Of a stretch of DNA of 64,000 nucleotides, positions 8,973 through 16,355 are shown in pieces. This stretch comes from Sphingobium sp. SCG-1 (GTDB taxonomy: Bacteria > Pseudomonadota > Alphaproteobacteria > Sphingomonadales > Sphingomonadaceae). Location: positions 2,418,001 through 2,482,000 of the forward strand of contig NZ_CP026372.1 of the NCBI RefSeq assembly GCF_002953135.1, in the 5' to 3' direction. How positions within the stretch are numbered: the stretch's first letter is position 1; each line of letters begins with the position of its first letter. The notes under the pieces were generated by a model. That model searched no databases. It was not told where the DNA came from and saw nothing but the letters and a program-made list of their open reading frames with translations. Position numbers and translations under genes: made by a program.

Positions 8973-8994
8973 TATAATGGACTCAACGTCTAAA
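8973..8994 (-). promoter_or_regulatory. Putative operator, copy 4
   Basis: Read on the minus strand the core is TAGAC-N5-GTCCA followed by TTATA, matching the copies at 781, 864 and 1910. It sits 33 bases upstream of the amidohydrolase start at 8940, suggesting that this gene shares the regulator of the ring-cleavage genes. Confidence 0.5.
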
Positions 8995-9006
8995 TGTCGA
9001 GTCGGC

Positions 9007-9026
9007 AACGATGCTCAGGCATCGTT
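9007..9026. other. Perfect 8-bp hairpin
   Basis: AACGATGC, loop TCAG, then GCATCGTT. It lies between the amidohydrolase promoter and the integrase remnant. There is no T-tract, so it could be a structured boundary or an operator rather than an intrinsic terminator. Confidence 0.35.
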
Positions 9027-9092
9027 CGGGGTGTGAGACCAGCGCGGTTCGTGTTCAGTGGGGAGGGTGGATCATGAAAGCACGCGCTCGAG

Positions 9093-9275
9093 ATGTCAGC
9101 CGCAGACTTCGAGGGAGCGCGAGGGCTCACATTTTTCGACCGCGGCGCAGCGGAGCTTTCGGCCACGGTGCACGGCTTCCGCTCAGCGTTCCGCGACTGG
9201 GTCGCCGAGCAGACGGATTACTTCCGCGAGATCGCGGAAGCCACGCTTGCCCATATGCCATCGTCATCACAGTAA
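9093..9275 (+). pseudogene. Tyrosine integrase remnant (C-terminal fragment)
   Basis: The reading frame at about 9165-9254 encodes TVHGFRSAFRDWVAEQT and then a REIAEATLAH segment. This matches the C-terminal catalytic part of P4-type (DUF4102) phage integrases, including the HxxR box. The frame then stops without the RRGD region and the catalytic tyrosine. Nothing upstream continues the integrase core in the same frame. It is therefore a decayed fragment, probably from an integrative element that once bordered the catabolic cluster. Confidence 0.65.
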
Positions 9276-9865
9276 TCCTCTTCATTGGGCCGCGACTGCA
9301 GCTCAATTGTGCCATTGGCTGAACCGCTCGCGGAAGATGATGATCGCACATCGTTCGCGGACGAGTGCGCGATCTGCTCCGGTGGAGCATCCTAAGGCAG
9401 CTTTGGCGTTGTGGCGTCCAAAAGCTGTTCGACCGCTTGCGGCCAATTTCGGACAACAGAGTTTATTTCTTGGTTGTGATCCCTAACGGCGTCCTTGGCT
9501 AGGTAGTTTGGCTGCTGGATATCAAGTTTTGTTCTCGTCACTATAGCGTCGTGCCACGGGCTTTCGATGCCGGTGGGGATGTTTGTGGTATGGAATTTGG
9601 GAAAGCAGTACGTTGATGGAGCAAATCGGAGGAAACCCGGGCACGATTACCTCGGGCTATTAATCCCTCCCTCTCCGCCAGTTAAACCTTGTTCTTGAGC
9701 TTTTCGGCACCTTCGTGGGGCAAAGAACCGAACGATTCAAACCGGTTAGTAGCCATCTTGCGTTTTCTAGCACCCTTTAGCTATTTCCAAAAACCAGTGG
9801 ACTATGAAGGATATCAATGGCTTATCGGGTAGTTAAATAACCGTATAGGTGATAGGGTAAGCTCT
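9276..9865. other. Non-coding stretch between integrase fragments
   Basis: About 590 bases without a gene that I can support. Short open frames here have no recognisable motifs or good start signals. It contains the 20-base tRNA-Ser-like 3' end at 9661-9680 and becomes AT-richer towards 9850. It probably belongs to the scar of an excised or decayed integrative element. Confidence 0.5.
9661..9680 (+). repeat. tRNA-Ser 3'-end fragment, candidate att site
   Basis: TAATCCCTCCCTCTCCGCCA resembles the T-arm 3' strand, acceptor strand and CCA of a bacterial tRNA-Ser. No tRNA body precedes it. It lies 185 bases before an integrase 5' fragment, the layout of an attachment site left by an element that integrates into a tRNA-Ser gene. 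The tRNA-Ser(TGA) in this window has a different acceptor, so the parental tRNA would be elsewhere. Confidence 0.45.
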
Positions 9866-10290
9866 ATGGGAAAGCTAAGCGTTAGACGCATTCGGGCCAT
9901 TATTGCTCGGGGACGGTACGGCGGGAGACAACTTGTTCCTTTTGGTCTGCCCAAGGGGATGTAAGACGTGGGTGCTTCTCTACACACTGAACCGTCGGCA
10001 CCGTCAAATGGGCTTGGGTTACGTTGACCTCCTAACGTTGGAAGATGCTCGCGATCAGGCCATAGAGCTTCGGCGGACAATTAAACGAGGGATCAATCTG
10101 TATGCTAAAAAAGGAGAAGGCGAGGGAGAAACCAAAAGTGCGAGTAACAACCTTCAAGGATATTGCCGAGGATTGCATTGCCGCGCTCCTGCCCGGCTGG
10201 TCGAACCCTAAGAGCGAGGTTCAGTGGAAGCAAACGCTATATACCTATGCGCCGGGTTCAGGACTGTCGCCAGAGGCGCGAAGATGGACC
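9866..10290 (+). pseudogene. Tyrosine integrase remnant (N-terminal fragment)
   Basis: Three reading frames together encode the start of a P4-type integrase. MGKLSVRRIRAIIARGRYG begins at 9866. A frame change near 9905 leads to GDNLFLLVCPRGCKTWVLLY and RRHRQMGLGYVDLLTLEDAR (the DUF4102 domain). Another change near 10120 leads to VTTFKDIAEDCIAALLPGWS and a QWKQTLYTYA segment (the SAM-like core-binding domain). The frame closes at 10290 with no catalytic domain. At least two frameshifts plus truncation make it non-functional. It sits beside the putative tRNA-Ser att fragment. Confidence 0.7.
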
Positions 10291-10414
10291 TGAGGCTCGT
10301 GAGGTGATCACCGTTCACGCCGCATCCCCGGTCGCCTAGTCTGCTGCCAAGCGCATTTAGCGACCATGCAGACAGGCCGGCGTGACGGTCGCATCGGTCA
10401 AGTTATGCCAAAGG

Positions 10415-10438
10415 GCGGGGTGGGCGAAGCCACCCCGC
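10415..10438 (-). terminator. Terminator hairpin after the OmpA-like gene
   Basis: A perfect 9-bp stem (GCGGGGTGG / CCACCCCGC) with a 6-base loop, starting six bases past the stop of the minus-strand OmpA-like gene. On that strand it is followed by CCTTT, a weak T-rich tail. Confidence 0.65.
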
Positions 10439-10443
10439 GGTTC

Positions 10444-11322
10444 TCACAGTCCATCAAGACCTTTGCTGACCAGGATGTTTACCGCAACGCGGCGATTCTG
10501 CGCCTTACCTTCGGGTGTATTATTGTCCGCCAGTGGATCCGCTTCCGACATTCCGGTAGGTGTGAGCATACGATAGGGCTTCCAATGGCAGGCCTGCTGG
10601 AGATAATTGACCACCCGGCCGGCCCGCTTCTCGCTTAGCGCCTGATTGAATTCCGGGCTGCCGGTAGAGTCGGTGTATCCCACAACAAGCAACAAAGCGT
10701 TATCCATGCCCTCGGCAGCTGCTGCCGCCGCGCAGAGATCGTTCTTCGCCTGAGGAGCCAGTTCAGCCTCGCCCGTGTCGAAGTTCACGTTCGTCGTGCC
10801 CTTGATATTGTACTGGCCAATATCCCCCATGCGGCCGCGCAGCGCGTCTGTTGCTGCACTTTGTTCGGTAAAGCGCTGGTCCGTCCCATTATGGATCATC
10901 GATGCGGTCTTCAGGTCCTTGTTCTGAAGACTGATTTGGCTGGCGATCAGGCCATCAGCCGATTGCAGGGTTTTGATGGTCACTGGCAGACCTCCCAGCA
11001 GGGACGTCGCGGCAAGCCTGTTCCGATCCAAGCCGAAAAGTCCTTTGCTGGCGCTGATGCGGGTGGCATCATTGACCGTGACGACCTGTTTGGTGCCGTC
11101 GGCGGTAGTGACCTGCACCTTGTCGCCGCTGCGCGCGGAGATGATGCCCTTCACCTCGGGTCCCTTGGACGTCGCAGTTTGCTCCGCCGCGCTAGTATCG
11201 GAAACAGTTACCGCCAAAGGTGCCGCTGGCTCCTGCGTCTGCGCATACGCGCTAGGCGAGGCAGCGCTGGCAAACATGGCAAGCAACGAGGGAACTGTTA
11301 AGCTTTTTAGCATTAAATTCAT
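10444..11322 (-). CDS. OmpA-family outer-membrane protein
   Basis: This 292-residue protein has a signal peptide (about 1-27, ending SAYAQ), an unusual N-terminal beta-rich segment (about 55-135, GIISARSGDKVQVTTADG) and a C-terminal OmpA domain (about 170-290). NVNFDTGEAEL, VVGYTDSTGSPEFN and LSEKRAGRVVNYL match the peptidoglycan-binding OmpA/MotB fold, including an Asp and the Arg of the RRVAVN segment. It probably ties the outer membrane to the wall or serves as a periplasmic stress protein. AAGGAG lies eight bases before ATG 11322. The gene stands alone, with a terminator hairpin immediately downstream. Confidence 0.88.
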   Translation of the reverse strand: MNLMLKSLTVPSLLAMFASAASPSAYAQTQEPAAPLAVTVSDTSAAEQTATSKGPEVKGIISARSGDKVQVTTADGTKQVVTVNDATRISASKGLFGLDRNRLAATSLLGGLPVTIKTLQSADGLIASQISLQNKDLKTASMIHNGTDQRFTEQSAATDALRGRMGDIGQYNIKGTTNVNFDTGEAELAPQAKNDLCAAAAAAEGMDNALLLVVGYTDSTGSPEFNQALSEKRAGRVVNYLQQACHWKPYRMLTPTGMSEADPLADNNTPEGKAQNRRVAVNILVSKGLDGL

Positions 11323-11954
11323 TGTGCTACTCCTTCAAACTCGACCAATGAGGCCTGCAAGTCGCAGCTTCTCGTCCGCCACCGGCTGCGCGATCGCGCG
11401 GCCGGCTCCCAGAACCCCTCCATTTCCATCTCGTGGCGTGCAGCTCAAAGCTGCGCCTGAACGCGATGGATGATCTGCGTGTTGACATCAACCTTTCGAG
11501 CACATGAACAAGCCGGCGAGGCGAGCAGAAGGGCCGCTAGTTCGCGCCAGGCTTGCGACGAACCGTTGCAGAGGCGGTATGCCAGCTATCGTTTCACCCT
11601 CTGCTACAATCGCTAGGAGAATTTTGAACGCAGGCTCGCCCAAATAGACGCGATTGGCAGTGACCAGTTCACCAGTCTTCAGATTGGATCTGGCCATGGC
11701 TTGAGCAAGGTAAACTGATAGTTGGGAGAGATGCCTGTATCCCTCCCTTCCGACAATTATTTTCCTGAGTGCGCGACAAGCCGGACAGCGAATGTCGTGT
11801 GGCGTTCGACAATTCGCGCCTCATCTCTTCCTAGCGATTGTCGGTGAACTATTCAGCGGGGGGAGCATATTGAAACCAGCCATTATTCAGCACCGCAGCC
11901 CGTGATGACGGCCTGCCCTTCTTTTTGAAGGCAAGGGCTGAGTTGGAATGGTGA
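11323..11954. other. Intergenic region with no strong gene
   Basis: About 630 bases between the OmpA-like gene and tRNA-Pro. The only plausible frame is the 69-codon one at 11488-11697. No insertion-sequence ends, long repeats or further tRNA features are visible. Confidence 0.45.
11488..11697 (-). CDS. Small hypothetical protein (doubtful)
   Basis: A 69-residue frame beginning MARSNLKTGELVTANRVYLG. I recognise no domain. The composition is protein-like and there is no competing gene on either strand, but no Shine-Dalgarno is seen before ATG 11697 (CTTGCTCAAGCC). It could be a small lineage-specific protein or a chance frame. Confidence 0.25.
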   Translation of the reverse strand: MARSNLKTGELVTANRVYLGEPAFKILLAIVAEGETIAGIPPLQRFVASLARTSGPSARLAGLFMCSKG

Positions 11955-12031
<77 letters not shown>

Positions 12032-12124
12032 ACGCGTCGTGTCCTAGCTACTCAAGTTCGCTATGGCAATGCCAGATATGCAGTGAGCCAAAACCTCGAA
12101 ACATACTCCCGGCAATGTTTGCTA

Positions 12125-12140
12125 TTGATAATCGTTATTA
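12125..12140 (+). promoter_or_regulatory. Putative Fur box
   Basis: TTGATAATCGTTATTA closely resembles the central part of the Fur consensus (GATAAT-GATAATCATTATC). It is about 98 bases upstream of the TonB-dependent siderophore receptor, so iron-dependent repression is likely. Confidence 0.6.
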
Positions 12141-12237
12141 GAACACATACGAGGTCGGCTTGGGGCGGGGGTCGATGGCAAGTGATGCCGACGAAGGATG
12201 CCTACCGCGGTGGTGATTACGTGTTCAGAGGCAGCTT

Positions 12238-14379
12238 ATGACATCGAAGCAGGTTCTTCTTTTTGGCAGCGCGCTCGCGGCATGGGCGCTGCCGTCGGCA
12301 GCGTCCGCCGCTGACGGGGAAGCGAATGCCGAGAATGAGATCGTGGTGACGGGGCAATATACCTTGCCTGACAAGATCGATACGGCGACAGGGCTTGGCC
12401 TGACCGTCCGGGAAACACCGCAATCCGTCAGCATTATCACTGCGCAACGCATAATCGACCAGAACCTGATTACCGTAGCGGACGTCATCCAAAACGGTGT
12501 CGGCGTGGCTGTCAATGAAGTCGATGATGTGCGCAACAGCTTCTATGCACGCGGGTTCGAGATAAGAAATTATCAGATTGATGGCGTACCGATGGCCTGG
12601 ACGCTGGCGGGGAACGCGGGGGAGACGATTGGCGACGTATCGATCTATGATCGCGTAGAGATCGTGCGCGGGGCGACCGGACTGCTCTCCGGCGCGGGCG
12701 ACCCGTCGGCGTCAGTGAACCTCGTTCGCAAACATGCCGACCAGCAGGAATGGACCGGCTACCTGAATGCCAGCGTCGGTAGCTGGGACACCTGGCGCCT
12801 TTCGGGCGACATTGGAGGTGCGGTGACTTCCGACGGTCGGCTGCGCTTTCGCGGCGTTGCCCGCTATGAGGAGGGCAGAAGCTATATCGACCTCTACAAG
12901 AACAAGAAACTTGTTCTCTACGGTGTAATCGACGCCGACGTAACCGAGGATACGCTGCTTCGCGTCGGCTTCAGTCACCAGAAAGGATCGCCTACGGCGC
13001 CTGCATGGGGGGCGCTTCCCTCCTTCTATAGCGACGGCAGCTTCGCCGTGTGGCCCCGGTCAAAGACGGCATCGGCCGACTGGACCTATTGGGATACTAC
13101 CAATCAGAATTTCTTTGCGACGCTTTCCCATGACTTTGGCAATGGCTGGAGCGCGACCATCAACTATAACCGGATGCGCAGCGCGCAGTCGACTGAAATC
13201 CTCTACCTTTACGGATTGGTCGACGTGGCGACCGGTAACATCCAGTACAGCAACCCCTATAAGGATGAAGGCGAAAGCATCCAGAACAGCTATGACGGCC
13301 AGATTAAGGGTCGCGTCAATTTTTTCGGACGCGATCATGACGTAGTGCTGGGGGCGCTGCACAGCGTTCAGAATCGGAACGACGTGACATATGCTGCGCC
13401 ATTTCCCTTTCCTGCCGATGTTTCTTTTGCGAACGGCGGGGGGAGCGGGTCTTTCCCTTATCCCGATTTTTCCGGAGTAGGTACGTTGTCCATACAGGAA
13501 AAAATTACGCAAACGGGTTATTATGGCGCGTTACGTCTGAACGTGAGCGATGCGTTCAAGCTGATCGGCGGCGGCCGTCTTGCCAGTTGGAAATTGTCCG
13601 GCTTTAACTTCGGCCCGGATCGCAGCTACAGCGACGAGGATGTGTTCATTCCCTATGTCGGCGCTCTGTATGACCTGACGCCGAATCATCGGGTCTATGC
13701 AAGCTTCACGAAGATCTTCCAGCCGCAAAGCGCGCAGGATCGCTTTGGCGCATATCTGCCGACGATCTTTGGCAAGGCATACGAAATCGGATTGAAGAGC
13801 GCGTTCTTCAACGAAGCGCTTCAAACGTCCGTGGCGTTGTTCCGGATCGAGCAAGACGACTTGGCGCAGCCCGATATCGGATTTGAGATTCCCGGCGGAC
13901 TGCCGGGATCGCAGGCATCCTTTGCCGACGATGTCGTCAGCAAGGGCTTTGAAGTGGAGATCACGGGTCAGCCGATGGAGGGGTGGAACGTGAATGTCGG
14001 CTATAGCCAGTTCAAAGCCGAGAACGAAGCGGGCGATGCCGCCAATACCGATCAGCCGCGCAGATTGCTGAAGCTGTTCACGACGTACACGCTGCCGGGA
14101 AATCTCGACGGCCTCACTGTGGGCGGCGGAGTCAACTATCGTAGCAAGGCGTATACCGATGGTAGCAACCCGGTCACAAACACGCCGTTCCGGTTTCAAC
14201 AGGATGGTTACGCGCTGGTGAGCCTCATGGCGCGCTATGCCGTTAACGATAACCTACAGTTGCAGGCTAATATCGAGAACCTGACAGACAAGACCTACTA
14301 CAGCCAGATCGGCTTCTACAGCCAGTATCGGTATGGCGCGCCAAGGAACTTCAATGTCAGCGCGAACTATCGATTTTGA
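12238..14379 (+). CDS. TonB-dependent siderophore receptor (FpvA/FhuE-like)
   Basis: This 713-residue outer-membrane receptor has a signal peptide ending ASAADG and a TonB box near EIVVTGQY (about 34-41). The plug domain runs about 55-165 (RETPQSVSIITAQRIIDQN, FYARGFEIRNYQIDGVPM, VEIVRGATGLLSG), followed by a 22-strand barrel ending in the C-terminal aromatic NVSANYRF. The ETPQSVSIIT plug motif is characteristic of ferric-siderophore receptors. The upstream Fur box supports iron control. The start ATG 12238 follows AGAGGC. The gene is monocistronic and ends in a strong hairpin. The siderophore cannot be deduced, and no siderophore biosynthesis genes lie nearby. Confidence 0.92.
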   Translation: MTSKQVLLFGSALAAWALPSAASAADGEANAENEIVVTGQYTLPDKIDTATGLGLTVRETPQSVSIITAQRIIDQNLITVADVIQNGVGVAVNEVDDVRNSFYARGFEIRNYQIDGVPMAWTLAGNAGETIGDVSIYDRVEIVRGATGLLSGAGDPSASVNLVRKHADQQEWTGYLNASVGSWDTWRLSGDIGGAVTSDGRLRFRGVARYEEGRSYIDLYKNKKLVLYGVIDADVTEDTLLRVGFSHQKGSPTAPAWGALPSFYSDGSFAVWPRSKTASADWTYWDTTNQNFFATLSHDFGNGWSATINYNRMRSAQSTEILYLYGLVDVATGNIQYSNPYKDEGESIQNSYDGQIKGRVNFFGRDHDVVLGALHSVQNRNDVTYAAPFPFPADVSFANGGGSGSFPYPDFSGVGTLSIQEKITQTGYYGALRLNVSDAFKLIGGGRLASWKLSGFNFGPDRSYSDEDVFIPYVGALYDLTPNHRVYASFTKIFQPQSAQDRFGAYLPTIFGKAYEIGLKSAFFNEALQTSVALFRIEQDDLAQPDIGFEIPGGLPGSQASFADDVVSKGFEVEITGQPMEGWNVNVGYSQFKAENEAGDAANTDQPRRLLKLFTTYTLPGNLDGLTVGGGVNYRSKAYTDGSNPVTNTPFRFQQDGYALVSLMARYAVNDNLQLQANIENLTDKTYYSQIGFYSQYRYGAPRNFNVSANYRF

Positions 14380-14383
14380 CCGA

Positions 14384-14413
14384 GCCTTGCGCACTACGCC
14401 GTGCGCGCAAGGC
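14384..14413. terminator. Hairpin terminator between convergent genes
   Basis: GCCTTGCGC and its exact complement GCGCAAGGC, separated by 12 bases, five bases after the receptor stop. It faces the convergent alpha/beta hydrolase. The arms resemble those of the hairpin at 18770-18801. Confidence 0.6.
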
Positions 14414-14441
14414 ATCAAACCGTCGGCTTACGCGATCCTGT

Positions 14442-15313
14442 TCAAGACTTGCCGAGGAATGTTTTAAGATCCGCCACGAAGCTGTCGAAGCGATCGTGGT
14501 GGACCCAGTGGCCCGCGCGTTCGTAGCTGGTGACGCTTGCCTGCTTGAAATGATCGGCGCGTCCGTCCTTTCCGGGATGGTGTGCCCAACTGTCTGCGCC
14601 GTGGACAAGCCACACGGGACAATCGATGTTATGCCATAGCTCATGAAGCTCGTCGTCGGTTATGCCCATTGGCAAGGCGGAACGGACATAGTTGTCGAAC
14701 TTCCAGCTATAGCTGCCATCCTCGTTCCGAAACGTCCCGTGGACCGTCAAATGGCGCGCCTGTTCGGCGGAGAGATGGCCGTTCGCTTCGCGCATCCGCG
14801 CATAAGCCTGTTCCAGCGTAGGATAGCGCTTCGTTACTCTCGCGCTGAGGGCACGACGTTCGTCGATCCAGGTCCGCCAGCGTTCCCCGACCGGCGTTTC
14901 CGGCTTATGATCGAGCGGTGATATGCCAAGCCCTTCGATCACGGCCAGCCGCCGCACGCGTTCAGGATGAACGCCGGCATAGCGCAACGCAATTGCGCCA
15001 CCCAAAGAATGCGCCACAATCGAGACTGGACCCGAGCTGCTCTGGTGGATCAACTGCGCCAGGTCGGACACGTAAAATGCCATCGCATAGCTGCGTCCGG
15101 CGACCAGGCGCTGTCCCCATGGCCACGCAAATCCGGGCAGACAATATGCCATTCGTGACGCAGAGCGCGGGCAACCCAGTCCCAGTTTCGCGCGTGGTCC
15201 ATTCCGCCATGAACAAGCACCAGCATCGGCGCGTCCGGATTTCCCCAATCCAGATAGTTGAGTGCCAATCGTTGCGACACGAAACGGTGAGAGGTCGGCC
15301 CGAAATCGTCCAT
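14442..15313 (-). pseudogene. Alpha/beta hydrolase interrupted by a one-base frameshift
   Basis: The gene starts at ATG 15313 (MDDFGPTSHRFVSQRLALNY) and runs through the oxyanion region VLVHGGMDHARNWD and LRGHGDSAWSPDA. It then shifts frame near 15091-15097, where GGACGCAGC seems to have lost one G. The rest continues in another frame with YAMAFYVSDL, the nucleophile elbow VAHSLGGA and the catalytic-His region AGHWVHHD, ending at 14442. Restoring one base gives a normal protein of about 290 residues. Because only one base is missing and both halves keep their motifs, this may be a recent mutation or a sequencing error. It is convergent with the siderophore receptor; its substrate is unknown. 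Confidence 0.75.
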
Positions 15314-15399
15314 GCTGGTCTCCTTCCAAGGCCAAGCGGACTAGCGGAAATTATCTCTGCCGCAAGCGTGAAGCTTGTGAAGCCTCGGAAACCACCAGA

Positions 15400-16086
15400 C
15401 TAGTTGTCCTCATCAGCCTCCTCGATATCGGTCTCCGGTTCCTGGCCCGCTCGATAGGTCGGCGCGATCGGCGGGATTACATAGCTGAACGTGATGAGAC
15501 CCACGATCGCTATGCCGATCCGCCACTCCCAAAAGGTGGCGACAATGGCTCCGCAGATACAAGCGCCGGCGCTGGCGCCATATTTCAAGCTGGTTTTGGC
15601 AATGAAGTTTTCCGCCAGATGCGGGTTCAGAAGCCCGCGACGAACACCATAGAACCAGCGCAAGGTCCACATCACTGCGGGCGCGGTAAGCGTCCAGGCG
15701 TAGACGGCGGCCCCGGTTTGCGCGTTCACCGGGTCGTGGATATGCTCGATAAATGGCCGGACCGGGAATGGCGTGACGCTTACTGCACCAAGAAACAGCA
15801 GCGTCAGGAGGTTGAATCCGTGATCGGTCTTTCGCCACAGCTTCCCGCTGAAATGCGAGTAAGTCCAATAGAAGCCGATCACGATGAAGCTCAAGGCGTA
15901 GGAGATATATTGCGTGCCAAGCATCGCATATTCTGCTGCCAGCAACTTTCCCGCGTCTGGACTTGGCAGCTTCAGATCGAGTACGGGCAGGGTGATCGCA
16001 ATTGCCAGCACCGCATCGATAAATGCCTCCGACCGGTCGGTTTTTCGTTCGCTGCCTTTACCGCTCAATAATGGTCGCGTCTTCAT
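15400..16086 (-). CDS. TMEM175-family (DUF1211) membrane protein
   Basis: This protein of about 228 residues has six predicted membrane segments. The signature helix RSEAFIDAVLAIAITLPVLDL (about 19-39) matches helix 1 of bacterial TMEM175 potassium channels. Here the usual FSD triad reads FID. The tail is acidic (QEPETDIEEADEDN). Family members conduct K+ or protons. A TTG at 16098 gives four more residues and abuts GGAG. ATG 16086 is preferred as the normal codon although its spacing from GGAG is about 12 bases. No partner gene is evident. Channel activity is inferred from family only. Confidence 0.8.
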   Translation of the reverse strand: MKTRPLLSGKGSERKTDRSEAFIDAVLAIAITLPVLDLKLPSPDAGKLLAAEYAMLGTQYISYALSFIVIGFYWTYSHFSGKLWRKTDHGFNLLTLLFLGAVSVTPFPVRPFIEHIHDPVNAQTGAAVYAWTLTAPAVMWTLRWFYGVRRGLLNPHLAENFIAKTSLKYGASAGACICGAIVATFWEWRIGIAIVGLITFSYVIPPIAPTYRAGQEPETDIEEADEDN

Positions 16087-16355
16087 GGGAGCGTACAACT
16101 CCGGCTGATCATGGGGTCATTCGATCGGCACGAAAGACGTTTCGCACCAAGCAGTCGAGCCGCTGTGGCGAGAACCCACCATTCCAATCTGCCGGATTAT
16201 CCATCGCTCAACTTTGTCAGAGACTGGTGCACAGAGGTTCTGGCTCCTTGTTAAAGGAGGTTATTGCGCGGGCGTTTTGGCGTTTTCCGGGTGGAACGGC
16301 AGTCCCGGATCGTGCCTTTTCAATCTGTTAATGCAACAGCCAAGGTACTATCGAA

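Noticed and set aside
9058..9486. 142-codon plus-strand frame
   Set aside because: It overlaps the integrase fragment in another frame and has no motifs; the HGFR-containing frame explains the region.
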